NCBI GenBank assembly: GCA_937124585.1
Contig: CAKZKT010000056.1
Coordinates: 1-56,845, forward strand
DNA length: 56,845 bases
Source of the DNA: an uncultured Anaerolineae bacterium
GTDB lineage: Bacteria > Chloroflexota > Anaerolineae > CG2-30-64-16
Direction: 5' to 3'
The translations under genes were made by a program, and so were the position numbers. Each line of letters starts with the position of its first letter. Position 1 is the stretch's first letter. The notes under the pieces were generated by a model. It was not told the DNA's origin, did no database searches, and saw only the letters and a program-made list of their open reading frames with translations. Below are positions 8,801 to 16,270 of the stretch, in pieces.

Positions 8801-11800
8801 CTCAAGATCGAGGCCATCGTCACCGATCTGGACGGCAAACCGATCCCCGGCGTCCAGATCGCCATGCGCGCGGCGCGACTGGACTGGCAATACAAGGCCG
8901 GCCAGTGGCAAGAAGTCGAGACCATCGTCCAGCCGTGCACGGTGACGTCGGCCAGAGAGCCGGTGACGTGCACCTTCGAGACGCCGGAGGGCGGCACATA
9001 TCGCATCGTTGCCACCGTGGCCGACAGCAAAGGCCGGCCCAACCAGAGCCAGTTCGACCGTTGGGTAAGCGGTGGGCAGCGGCCGCCGGCGCGCAACATC
9101 GAACAGGAGGAAGTGACCCTCATCCCCGACAAGAAGGACTACCGGCCCGGCGATACCGCCGAGATCCTGGTGCAGGCGCCCTTCTACCCGGCCGAGGGGC
9201 TGCTGACGCTGCGCCGCTCCGGGCTGGTGACGACCGAACGCTTTGTGATGACCGGGCCGTCGTACACGCTCAGGGTGCCGATCAAAGAGAGCTACATCCC
9301 GAACCTGTGGGTGCAGGTGGATCTGGTGGGTGCAGCCGCCCGTACCGACGACATGGGCCAGCCGAAGCCCGATCTGCCCAAGCGGCCCGCGTTCGCCACC
9401 GGCGATCTGAACCTGACGATTCCGCCGTTGCAGCGGGCGCTCACGGTCGAAGCGATTCCGCGCGACAGCAAGCTGGAACCGGGCGGGACGACGATCATCA
9501 GTGTGACGGTCAAGGATGCCGCGGGCCGGCCCGTTCCGGACGCGGAGCTGGCGGTCGTGGTCGTGGACGAGGCCGTGCTGGCCCTGACGAACTACCAGAT
9601 GGCCGATCCACTGGCGGTGTTCTATGCGCAGCGGGACGAGGGCGTGCGTGACACCTACCTGCGCAGCAGCATCATCCTGGCGAATCCGGACGAGCTGGCG
9701 GCCGAAACCGCGCAGATGGCGCGCGGCCTGGGCGCTGAAGACGGGATGCGCGCGTTTGCTGCGCCCACCGCTGCCCCTGCGCCGATGGCAACCAGGATGG
9801 TGGAGAAAGCCATGGTGGCCGGCGCGGCGGAAGCGCCCATCGCCATGCGCACCGATTTCGACCCGCTGGCGACCTTCGCGCCGGCCGTCCCGACCGATGC
9901 GAACGGCCAGGCCACGGTCGAGGTGAAGCTGCCCGATAACCTGACGCGCTATCGGGTGATGGTGGTGGCGGTGGCGGGCGGCAAGCAGTTCGGCCAGGCC
10001 GAGTCGGCCATCACCGCGCGGCTGCCGCTGATGGTGCGGCCCTCGCCCCCGCGCTTCCTGAACTTCGGCGACCGGTTTGAGCTGGCGATCGTGCTGCAGA
10101 ACCAGACCGACGCCCCCCTGACGAGCGATGTCGTCGTGCGCGGGACGAACGTGACCTTCATCGGCCAGACTGGTGAGGCCTCCGCGTCAGGCAAGCGGGT
10201 GACGATCCCGGCCAATGACCGCGTCGAAGTGCGCTTCCCTGCGGAGACCGTCAGCGCCGGCACGGCTCGCTTCCAGGTCGCTGCGACCGCCAGCCGTTGG
10301 GCCGATGCTTCCAGCTTCCAGCTCACGGTCTACACGCCGGCCACCACCGAGGCGTTCGCAGTCTATGGCGTGGTGGATCAGGGCGCGCTTGCCCAGCCGG
10401 TGATCGCGCCGAGCAACGTCTTCACGCAGTTCGGCGGCCTGGAGATCACCACCTCTTCGACCGCGCTGCAGGCGCTGACCGACGCGTTCCTCTACCTGGT
10501 ATCCTATCCGTTCGAGTGCTCCGAGCAGCTGGCCTCGCGCATCCTGGCAGTGGCCGCGCTGCGCGATGTGCTGACCGCGTTCAAGGCCGCCGGCCTGCCG
10601 CCCGCCGACCAGATCAACGCGGCGGTGGCGCGCGACATCGAGCGGCTGGCCGGGATGCAGAGCCCCGACGGCGGCTTCCCGGTCTGGAAGCGGGGAGATG
10701 ACATCTGGCCCTATCACAGCATCCACGCGGCGCATGCGCTGGCGCGGGCACAGGCGAAGGGCTACAACGTGCCGCCGGAGATGATCCAGCGGTCGCTGAA
10801 CTACCTGAGGACGATCGAGACGCGCTACCCGGCGTGGTACGGCCCGGCAATCCGCCGCACGTTGACCGCGTATGCGCTGAACGTGCGCAAGCAGCTCGGC
10901 GATGCCGATCCCCCCCGCGCCCGGGCCCTGATCCAGGAGGCGGGTGGGCTGGACCAGCTCGGCTTCGAGGCGATCGGCTGGCTCTATCCGGTGCTGAGCG
11001 ATGATAAGAATTCGCAGGCGCAGGTGACGGAGATCCGCCGCTTCCTGAACAATCGCGTGACCGAGACCGCGGGCGCGGCGCACTTCGTCACATCGTACAG
11101 CGATGGCGCCTATCTGCTGCTGCACTCGAACCGTCGCGCCGACGGCATCCTGCTGGAGGCGCTGATCGGCGACCAGCCGCAGAGCGACTTGATCCCCAAA
11201 CTCGTGACCGGGCTGCTGGCGCATCGGAAGGCCGGCCGCTGGGCGAACACGCAGGAGAACGTCTTCATCCTGCTGGCGCTCGACCGCTACTTCAACACCT
11301 ATGAGGCGCAGACGCCGGATTTCGTGGCGCGTATGTGGCTGGGGCCGAACTATGTGGGCGACGCGACCTTCCGCGGCCGCACGACCGATTATCAGCAGGT
11401 GGTCGTGCCGATGGCGTTCGTGGCGCAGCAGGCCGGACCGCAGGACCTGATCCTCTCGAAAGAAGGCGCAGGGCGGCTTTACTATCGCCTCGGTCTGCGC
11501 TACGCGCCGACCGACCTGAATCTGCCGCCCTACGAGGCCGGTTTCACCGTGCAGCGCAGCTACGAGGCGGTGGACGATCCGGCCGATGTGAAGCGGGACG
11601 CGGACGGCACGTGGCACATCAAGGCCGGCGCGCGCGTGCGCGTGCGCCTGACGATGGTCGCGCCGACGCGACGCTATCACGTGGCGCTGGTGGATCCATT
11701 GCCGGCCGGGCTGGAGCCGCTGAACCCGGCGCTGGCCGTCACCGGCAGCATCCCCCAGGATCCGCAGCAACAGACGACGCGCTACTGGTGGTGGATGCGC

Positions 11801-12001
11801 ACCTGGTACGAGCACCAAAACCTGCGCGATGAGCGGGTGGAAGCATTCGCCTCGCTGCTCTGGGAAGGGGTGCACACCTACACCTATGTGGCGCGTGCCA
11901 CGAACTTCGGGACATTCATCGTGCCGCCGGCCAAAGCCGAGGAGATGTACATGCCCGAGACCTTCGGCCGCAGCGGTGTGGATCGGGTGATCGTGGAGTA
12001 G
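5888..12001 (+). CDS. alpha-2-macroglobulin family lipoprotein with thioester domain
   Basis: A 2037-residue bacterial alpha-2-macroglobulin, a protease trap anchored at the cell surface. The ATG at 5888 has AAGGAGG upstream and gives a 20-residue signal peptide with lipobox VVAC, so C21 would be lipidated. A Thr/Pro linker follows. Next come a bacterial Ig-like domain (about 155-270), a series of macroglobulin domains including a YRPGEEVHVKGW segment near residue 700, a low-complexity bait-like region around 1260-1320 (rich in Ala/Met/Pro), the A2M core near 1325-1400, and the thioester domain with intact CSEQ at C1544-Q1547. The gene stands alone: the usual partner pbpC is absent, and a two-component system follows directly. 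Codon use matches its neighbours. The family role as antiprotease defence is known; the target here is inferred. Confidence 0.92.
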   Translation: MSYRRALLPMLLLIVSFVVACGGKPTPTPTLTPEVIMGPSGTPAAARSDATKPTGQPTATPTASAGLRLSAGQEEVARVTPAPTVPAQPLAAADILAVLNRLPPLEAAEGDQQPFVLRPGSQPAPRPGQTIELPFPPPTAAVPPAESAAGPLEVLRYQPEGDVPLAPYLSVTFNQPMVPLTGLADLAAGTVPVKLSPQPAGKWRWVGTKTLMFEPSGRFPMATKYTVEIPAGTKSATGGTLATAVTWTFTTPPLTLKSYYPPTGGPMRRDVLMFAAFDQRIDPAAVLKTVKVTAGGATIAIRPATAAEVQADKAVSRLASQAGDGRWLAFRSVELLPGDSAITVTIGPGTPSDEGPLTTTAAQSFTFRTYGAFRALGARCGYDDRCPPFTPWWIEFNNPLDEAAFDPAWVKIEPELPGAKISAQGNFIMIQGRSQGRTTYRIRVSAALRDVFDQTLGNDTVFTIKVGSAYPNIFAPGGTFLVLDPSTKKPAYSVYTINYERLKVTAYRVTPEHWTAFKAYLNDFYRSDRRPTPPGVQAFSRTIAIQAKEDELVETAVDLSDAMSAGLGHVIVIVEPEAGRWASLLGRQKPPVLQAWVQSTRIGLDAFADADRLLVWASALADGAALSGVEISLYPTAAAAKTDDAGMATLNLPYGNPATLVIARQGNDVAILPENTYFWGEGGWLRHPQSDTLRWYVFDDRGMYRPGEEVHVKGWIRLITAGPTGDVQPLAALESQVGWRVRDSRGNEIRSGVADVNALGGFTMAFTLTDTMNLGPATLELDLRGGPTASGGWYAHAFQVQEFRRPEFEVKASAGEGPHFAGGHATASVAATYYAGGGLSNAEVTWRVGQTKGTYSPPGWPDFTFGIWMPWWEGGIVRSVTGRVIGPEPVGAASQMIETFTGRTDASGVHLLRIDFPAALVPPQPIVVRAEASVMDVNRQAWNASTSLLVHPAELYVGIRSERLFVQRDQPLKIEAIVTDLDGKPIPGVQIAMRAARLDWQYKAGQWQEVETIVQPCTVTSAREPVTCTFETPEGGTYRIVATVADSKGRPNQSQFDRWVSGGQRPPARNIEQEEVTLIPDKKDYRPGDTAEILVQAPFYPAEGLLTLRRSGLVTTERFVMTGPSYTLRVPIKESYIPNLWVQVDLVGAAARTDDMGQPKPDLPKRPAFATGDLNLTIPPLQRALTVEAIPRDSKLEPGGTTIISVTVKDAAGRPVPDAELAVVVVDEAVLALTNYQMADPLAVFYAQRDEGVRDTYLRSSIILANPDELAAETAQMARGLGAEDGMRAFAAPTAAPAPMATRMVEKAMVAGAAEAPIAMRTDFDPLATFAPAVPTDANGQATVEVKLPDNLTRYRVMVVAVAGGKQFGQAESAITARLPLMVRPSPPRFLNFGDRFELAIVLQNQTDAPLTSDVVVRGTNVTFIGQTGEASASGKRVTIPANDRVEVRFPAETVSAGTARFQVAATASRWADASSFQLTVYTPATTEAFAVYGVVDQGALAQPVIAPSNVFTQFGGLEITTSSTALQALTDAFLYLVSYPFECSEQLASRILAVAALRDVLTAFKAAGLPPADQINAAVARDIERLAGMQSPDGGFPVWKRGDDIWPYHSIHAAHALARAQAKGYNVPPEMIQRSLNYLRTIETRYPAWYGPAIRRTLTAYALNVRKQLGDADPPRARALIQEAGGLDQLGFEAIGWLYPVLSDDKNSQAQVTEIRRFLNNRVTETAGAAHFVTSYSDGAYLLLHSNRRADGILLEALIGDQPQSDLIPKLVTGLLAHRKAGRWANTQENVFILLALDRYFNTYEAQTPDFVARMWLGPNYVGDATFRGRTTDYQQVVVPMAFVAQQAGPQDLILSKEGAGRLYYRLGLRYAPTDLNLPPYEAGFTVQRSYEAVDDPADVKRDADGTWHIKAGARVRVRLTMVAPTRRYHVALVDPLPAGLEPLNPALAVTGSIPQDPQQQTTRYWWWMRTWYEHQNLRDERVEAFASLLWEGVHTYTYVARATNFGTFIVPPAKAEEMYMPETFGRSGVDRVIVE

Positions 12002-12010
12002 TGCTAGAAT
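12002..12010 (+). promoter_or_regulatory. extended -10 promoter, possibly giving a leaderless mRNA
   Basis: TGCTAGAAT at 12002-12010 overlaps the stop region of the preceding gene and ends 8 bases before the ATG at 12019. If used, transcription would start at or next to the ATG. No Shine-Dalgarno is visible before this ATG. Confidence 0.45.
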
Positions 12011-12018
12011 ATCCCGCT

Positions 12019-12696
12019 ATGGCCGATACGATTCTGCTCGTGGATGATGAACCAAACCTGCGCGAGACGCTGGCCCTGAACCTGCGCGCCGCTGGCTATC
12101 GGGTGGTGACGGCTGCCAATGGCCTGGCCGCGTTGGATCTGGCGCGCACAGAGCGGCCCGATCTCGTGATCCTCGATCTGATGTTGCCGGAGCTGGATGG
12201 CCTGACCGTGTGTCGGAGCCTGCGCGCGATCTCCGATGTGCCGATCCTCATGCTCACGGCGCGCACCGGCGAGCTGGACAAAATCATCGGCCTGGAGAGC
12301 GGCGCCGATGACTACATGACGAAGCCGTTCAGTCTGGGCGAATTGCAGGCGCGTCTCCGCGCGCTGTTGCGTCGCATCGGCCCGCGGCAGGGCGGCGACG
12401 AGATCGTCTCCGGCGATCTATCGCTCAATCTGGTCAGCCGGCGGGCGTTTTTGAGGGGCCAGGAGCTGACGCTCAGCCCGAAGGAGTTCAACCTCCTGGC
12501 CGAGCTGATGCGCCATCAGGGCGCGGTGTTGTCGAGAGATCTGTTGCTCACGCGCATCTGGGGCTATGATTACTACGGCGATAATCGCACCGTGGACGTG
12601 CATGTGCGCTGGCTGCGGGAGAAGATTGAGGCCGATCCGGCCCATCCGCAGCGGATCGTCACCGTGCGCGGCATCGGCTATCGGTTCGAGGGATAA
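12019..12696 (+). CDS. OmpR/PhoB-family response regulator
   Basis: A 225-residue response regulator. The receiver domain has the acidic pair in LLVDDEPN (D9-D10), the phospho-acceptor D53 in LVILDLMLPELDG, the switch Thr in MLTAR and Lys in MTKPF. The C-terminal winged-helix OmpR domain carries LSPKEFNLLAEL, RTVDVHVRWLREKIE and VRGIGYRFEG. I chose the ATG at 12019; a GTG at 12001 would add residues not seen in the family and overlap the previous gene. The histidine kinase follows 34 bases later, making a standard pair. Signal and targets are unknown; a PhoB-like phosphate role is possible because of the kinase architecture. Confidence 0.93.
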   Translation: MADTILLVDDEPNLRETLALNLRAAGYRVVTAANGLAALDLARTERPDLVILDLMLPELDGLTVCRSLRAISDVPILMLTARTGELDKIIGLESGADDYMTKPFSLGELQARLRALLRRIGPRQGGDEIVSGDLSLNLVSRRAFLRGQELTLSPKEFNLLAELMRHQGAVLSRDLLLTRIWGYDYYGDNRTVDVHVRWLREKIEADPAHPQRIVTVRGIGYRFEG

Positions 12697-12730
12697 CGCC
12701 GGCCGGTGAACGGTCTGGAGCATTTCGTTC

Positions 12731-13900
12731 ATGGATTGGATCGTGGTTGATTCTCTGCTCCTCGTGCTCCTGATTGTCAGCACGGCGGGGCTCTTCTGGC
12801 TGTCACGCCGTGCGGCCGCAGCGCGGCGAGAAGCCACCGCCGCCGTGCTGGCACGCTCCGAGGCCAACGCGGCCCAGGCCGCGGCCGAATCGGAGCAGCT
12901 TCGTCTCGCCAATTACCTGGCCGGCTTGGGCGAGGCGAGCCCGAACGCATTGCTGGTGATAGATGCCGATCATCAGATCGTCTGGGGGAATGCCCTCGCC
13001 TGGGAGATGTTCGGCGCGACCGGGCCGGCGATCGGCCAGTCGTTCATCGGGCTGGTGCGCGATTACGAGCTCAATCAAGCGGTGCTGGATGCGGCCGCCG
13101 GCGGTCGCGCGCTCATGCGCCAGGCCATGGTCAATGGCCGAACGCTGCGCATTCGCGCCGTTCCCGTGGCCGAGACGGGCGACGTGGCTGCGGCGATCGA
13201 GGATGTCACCGAGCTCCAGCGGCTGGGTCGGGCGCGGCGCGATTTCGTGGCCAATCTCTCCCACGAGCTGCGAACGCCGTTGGCCAACATTGACCTGGCC
13301 GCGCAGACGTTACAGGATGGTGGCGCTCGCGAGCCCGCGGTGATGCAGCGCATGCTCGATCAGATCCACACGCAGGTGCGGGCGCTCAGCCAGTTGAGCC
13401 AGGAAATGATGGACCTGGCGCAGATCGAGTCGGGCCAGGCGCTGCTGAAGCTGGTGCCGACGACGCTGGCGCCGTTGGTGCATCAGGTGGTGACCACCAT
13501 GTTGCCTCAGGCGCAGCTGAAGGCGCAACACATCAGCGTGTTGATTCCTCCCGGCCTGCAGGCGCTGGTAGATGAGCAGCAGATTGCCAGGGTGATCGGC
13601 AATTTGCTTCACAACGCCATCAAATTCACGCCCGAAGGCGGCATCATCAGCATCTCGGCCGAGATCGTGGCCGATGACGTCCGTTTCTGCGTGGCCGACA
13701 GCGGGCCGGGCGTGCCAGTCGAGGAGCGCACGCGCATCTTCGAGCGTTTCTACAAACAGGATCGGGCCAGGTCAAAGGGCGGCACGGGGCTCGGCCTGGC
13801 GATTGCGCGCCATATCGTCGAGGGACATGGCGGCCGCATCTGGGTGGAAGGCGAGCCGGGCGAAGGCGCTCGCTTTTATTTCACCGTGCCCATCGGGTAG
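12731..13900 (+). CDS. PhoR-like membrane sensor histidine kinase
   Basis: A 389-residue kinase with a single N-terminal transmembrane helix (about residues 6-25), a short coiled region, a PAS domain (about 65-165), HisKA with the phosphorylated H178 in NLSHELRTPL, and an HATPase domain showing the N box NLLHNAIKFTP, the G1 box DSGPGV, the F box FERFYK and the G2 box GTGLGLAI. One transmembrane helix plus PAS is the layout of PhoR. Its last 25 bases overlap tail-to-tail with the gene on the minus strand at 13876. It should phosphorylate the response regulator encoded just upstream. The stimulus cannot be read. Confidence 0.92.
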   Translation: MDWIVVDSLLLVLLIVSTAGLFWLSRRAAAARREATAAVLARSEANAAQAAAESEQLRLANYLAGLGEASPNALLVIDADHQIVWGNALAWEMFGATGPAIGQSFIGLVRDYELNQAVLDAAAGGRALMRQAMVNGRTLRIRAVPVAETGDVAAAIEDVTELQRLGRARRDFVANLSHELRTPLANIDLAAQTLQDGGAREPAVMQRMLDQIHTQVRALSQLSQEMMDLAQIESGQALLKLVPTTLAPLVHQVVTTMLPQAQLKAQHISVLIPPGLQALVDEQQIARVIGNLLHNAIKFTPEGGIISISAEIVADDVRFCVADSGPGVPVEERTRIFERFYKQDRARSKGGTGLGLAIARHIVEGHGGRIWVEGEPGEGARFYFTVPIG

Positions 13901-14928
13901 CGGATGATGAGCGGCAGCCACCGGCGGCCCTGATCCGGCGTTCTCTGCCAGCGGTAGGCACCGATTCTGCCGAGCAGGTTCGCGGAATGATAGAGGAGCC
14001 AGAAGTCACCCCGTGCATCGAGATACGTCGTCGGCCCCTCGACCCATAGCTCTTGCCGCTGCGGATGCTGGCACACGCGTGCTTCGATTTCGCCGATTTG
14101 GGTGACGGTGCTGCCGAGGAAAGCGCCCGTCCGAGGATCCCAGTCGGCGCGATAGATATCGCCGGTGCGCACAAAGTAGAGCGCTCGCCCATCGCGCGTG
14201 ACATGGGGATCGAGCAAGCCGCATGATCCGCTGCAGGGCCACCCGCATGGCTCTTCTAGGTCTTTTTTGTCGGCCCACTGATTGATCTGCTGCACCATGT
14301 TGCCGGCCGCGGCATCAACGTTCCATGTGTGGTCGCCCGCTTTTCTGGCAACCGAGAACCGGGCGGTGCATACCCCCGGCCCGTTGAAGATCATGGCCGA
14401 TTCATCGGGATACACGTACACGTTGATGACGGTCATCTGATCCACAGATCCCTGGAGCCTGTGCACCGTCACGGATGCGGGCAGGGCGGGTTTGCCCGCG
14501 ACGATGGGAATGCTTGCCTCATAGATGCGGCCGGCGCTTTCTCGTTCGCTGACGAAGAAGATGCGGTCTGAGCCATCTGCCCCCCGGATCACGTTCACGC
14601 CCCGGTCCGATCTGTCGCTGTTGATGGATGACGGCAACCTCTCGGCTGTCTGCGCGACAAATGGCGCGGTATCGCTGTCTCTGGTGATGACGAAGAGGTC
14701 GGTCTGAGCGCCGAACGGCCAGTTGCTGAAATAGAGCCGCAGGCCATCCGGCGAGAACTCCGGCTCCCACAGCCCCAGGCTGTTGACGGGCAGGGTGATG
14801 GTCGCGCAGGTGCAGCCGTTGGCCTGATCTCCGTCCTGTTTGGCCACGCACTGCGGGAAGTCGTCGGAGACAGGCACGACACAAACGAGGAGCACAGCCG
14901 CCCAGCAAACCCGTTTCCACCAGATCAT
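13876..14928 (-). CDS. exported PD40/WD40-like beta-propeller protein
   Basis: A 350-residue protein with an N-terminal hydrophobic signal (residues 4-19) and repeated propeller blades of the TolB/PD40 type, seen as FSPDGLRLYFSN, SDRIFFVSERES, YPDESAMIFNG and TRDGRALYFVRTGD. Several cysteine pairs (CTCAT, CGWPCSGSCG) suggest disulfides or a metal site outside the membrane. No catalytic motif is visible. The start at 14928 has AGGTGAG upstream and lies 10 bases after the radical SAM stop, so both are probably one operon. Function unknown. Confidence 0.75.
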   Translation of the reverse strand: MIWWKRVCWAAVLLVCVVPVSDDFPQCVAKQDGDQANGCTCATITLPVNSLGLWEPEFSPDGLRLYFSNWPFGAQTDLFVITRDSDTAPFVAQTAERLPSSINSDRSDRGVNVIRGADGSDRIFFVSERESAGRIYEASIPIVAGKPALPASVTVHRLQGSVDQMTVINVYVYPDESAMIFNGPGVCTARFSVARKAGDHTWNVDAAAGNMVQQINQWADKKDLEEPCGWPCSGSCGLLDPHVTRDGRALYFVRTGDIYRADWDPRTGAFLGSTVTQIGEIEARVCQHPQRQELWVEGPTTYLDARGDFWLLYHSANLLGRIGAYRWQRTPDQGRRWLPLIIRYPMGTVK

Positions 14929-14938
14929 CGTGGCTCAC

Positions 14939-15859
14939 CTATCGTTCATCCAGCCGATGCAGGCCCGCGTCCAGGGCCGCTTGTACCGCTGCCCGGTATT
15001 CGGCATAGGAGATCGGCCGGTTCAGTTCTGGGTAGCGGCCGGCTCGATAGGCGGGCCGGTATTGCGCCATCACGTTGAGGTAGGTGTGCGGCGAGATCTC
15101 GGTTGCCAGGAAGCGCACGATCGCCTCGGTGCCGGCCAGGCCGCCGGGCAGCACCAGATGGCGCACCAGCAGCCCGCGCACGGCCAGTCCGCGCGCGTCG
15201 AGTTGCAGGTCGCCCACCTGGCGGTGCATTTCCTTGACGGCTGCCCGATTGACGGTCGGGTAGTCCGGTGCCAGCGAGTAGCGCAGGCCGAAGTCGGCGT
15301 CCGCGTATTTCATGTCCGGCATGTAGATGTCTACCACGCCGTCCAGCAGCGCCAGCGTGTCGAGCGCGTCGTAGCCGCCGGTGTTATAAACCAGGGGCAG
15401 CCGTAGCCCGGCCTGGGCCGCGATCAGCAGCGCGGCCAGGATCTGCGGCACGACGTGGGTGGGAGAGACCAGGTTGATGTTGTGGCAGCCCCAGGCCTGG
15501 AGTTGCAGCATGATCGCGGCCAGCTCTTCCGGCTCGACCGCATCTCCGTCGTCGGTCTGGCTGATGTCGTAGTTCTGGCAATACTGGCAGTGCAGGTTGC
15601 AGCGCGTGAAGAAGATCGTGCCCGAGCCGCGCCAGCCCCGCAGCGGATTCTCCTCGCCGTGGTGCGGGCCGAAGCTGCTGACCCGTGCCTGCTCGCCGGT
15701 GTGACAGGAGCCCAGCTCGCCTGCCCGCCGATTGGCCAGGCAGCGCCGGGGGCAGATGTCACACGCGGCCAGCCGGGCGTAGGCAGCTTGGACGCGGCGC
15801 GCCAGTTCTCCGCTGCGCCAGAGCGCGACATAGGAGGGTTCCCGAACGTCATCTGTCAT
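14939..15859 (-). CDS. PflA-like radical SAM protein (COG1313 type)
   Basis: A 306-residue radical SAM protein. The [4Fe-4S]-SAM motif CNLHCQYC lies near residues 91-98. An upstream cysteine set in CDICPRRCLANR, plus GSCHTGE, is the typical second cluster-like region of the COG1313 group of putative pyruvate-formate-lyase-activating-like enzymes. The glycine-rich SAM segment NLVSPTHVVPQIL and YNTGGYD, YMPDMKY are conserved in that group. The ATG at 15859 gives the family N-terminus; a longer upstream reading is low complexity and not supported. An AMMECR1 gene lies about 10.6 kb away and members of the two families are often linked in genomes, so they might work together. Substrate unknown. 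Confidence 0.85.
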   Translation of the reverse strand: MTDDVREPSYVALWRSGELARRVQAAYARLAACDICPRRCLANRRAGELGSCHTGEQARVSSFGPHHGEENPLRGWRGSGTIFFTRCNLHCQYCQNYDISQTDDGDAVEPEELAAIMLQLQAWGCHNINLVSPTHVVPQILAALLIAAQAGLRLPLVYNTGGYDALDTLALLDGVVDIYMPDMKYADADFGLRYSLAPDYPTVNRAAVKEMHRQVGDLQLDARGLAVRGLLVRHLVLPGGLAGTEAIVRFLATEISPHTYLNVMAQYRPAYRAGRYPELNRPISYAEYRAAVQAALDAGLHRLDER

Positions 15860-15934
15860 AGATTTAGCATAGCATGACGGACCTGGCGCGTCAATACCGC
15901 CGCGCGTTTTATGCGCGAGACCGTGATTCTGTAG

Positions 15935-15940
15935 TATACT
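15935..15940 (+). promoter_or_regulatory. possible -10 element
   Basis: TATACT at 15935-15940 stands in a locally AT-rich stretch upstream of the small reading frame at 15977 and the SARP regulator at 16271. No convincing -35 was found. Confidence 0.3.
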
Positions 15941-15976
15941 TTGTAAGCTTCTTTGTTGCCTTGAAGGAAGTGCTTT

Positions 15977-16249
15977 GTGAACGGAATCGTGTTGCGGCGC
16001 CGGGTATGGCTGAGCCCGATGTTTCTCTGCCTCTTCGCGCTGGCGCCTCCTCACCATGGCCGCGGTGCCTCGAGTGTTCGTGATCGCCTCGCTGCCCCCG
16101 CCCTCCCTGGCGCAGCCATGTCGGTCGCGCCCGTGCCGAAGGGCGGCGTTCTGGCAACTTTGACGCCCACGCACGCGCGCCGTCTCCCGCACATCGTTGA
16201 AGGCCGATCGCCCCTGCCGTCTACGCTCGCATTCACTTCTGATGTGTAA
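15977..16249 (+). CDS. possible small membrane or secreted protein
   Basis: A 90-residue frame starting at GTG 15977, with AAGGAAG 6 bases upstream and a possible -10 at 15935. Residues 8-25 are hydrophobic (VWLSPMFLCLFALAP), like a signal or membrane segment; the remainder is Ala/Pro/Arg-rich with no known domain. It ends 21 bases before the SARP regulator. If it is not a gene, 15860-16270 holds only the promoter candidate. Confidence 0.35.
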   Translation: MNGIVLRRRVWLSPMFLCLFALAPPHHGRGASSVRDRLAAPALPGAAMSVAPVPKGGVLATLTPTHARRLPHIVEGRSPLPSTLAFTSDV

Positions 16250-16270
16250 CACCGTGAGAAGGGTACAGGC

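Noticed and set aside
14939-16252. A 437-residue start for the radical SAM protein
   Set aside because: The first 131 residues are low complexity and unlike the family; ATG 15859 gives the expected N-terminus.
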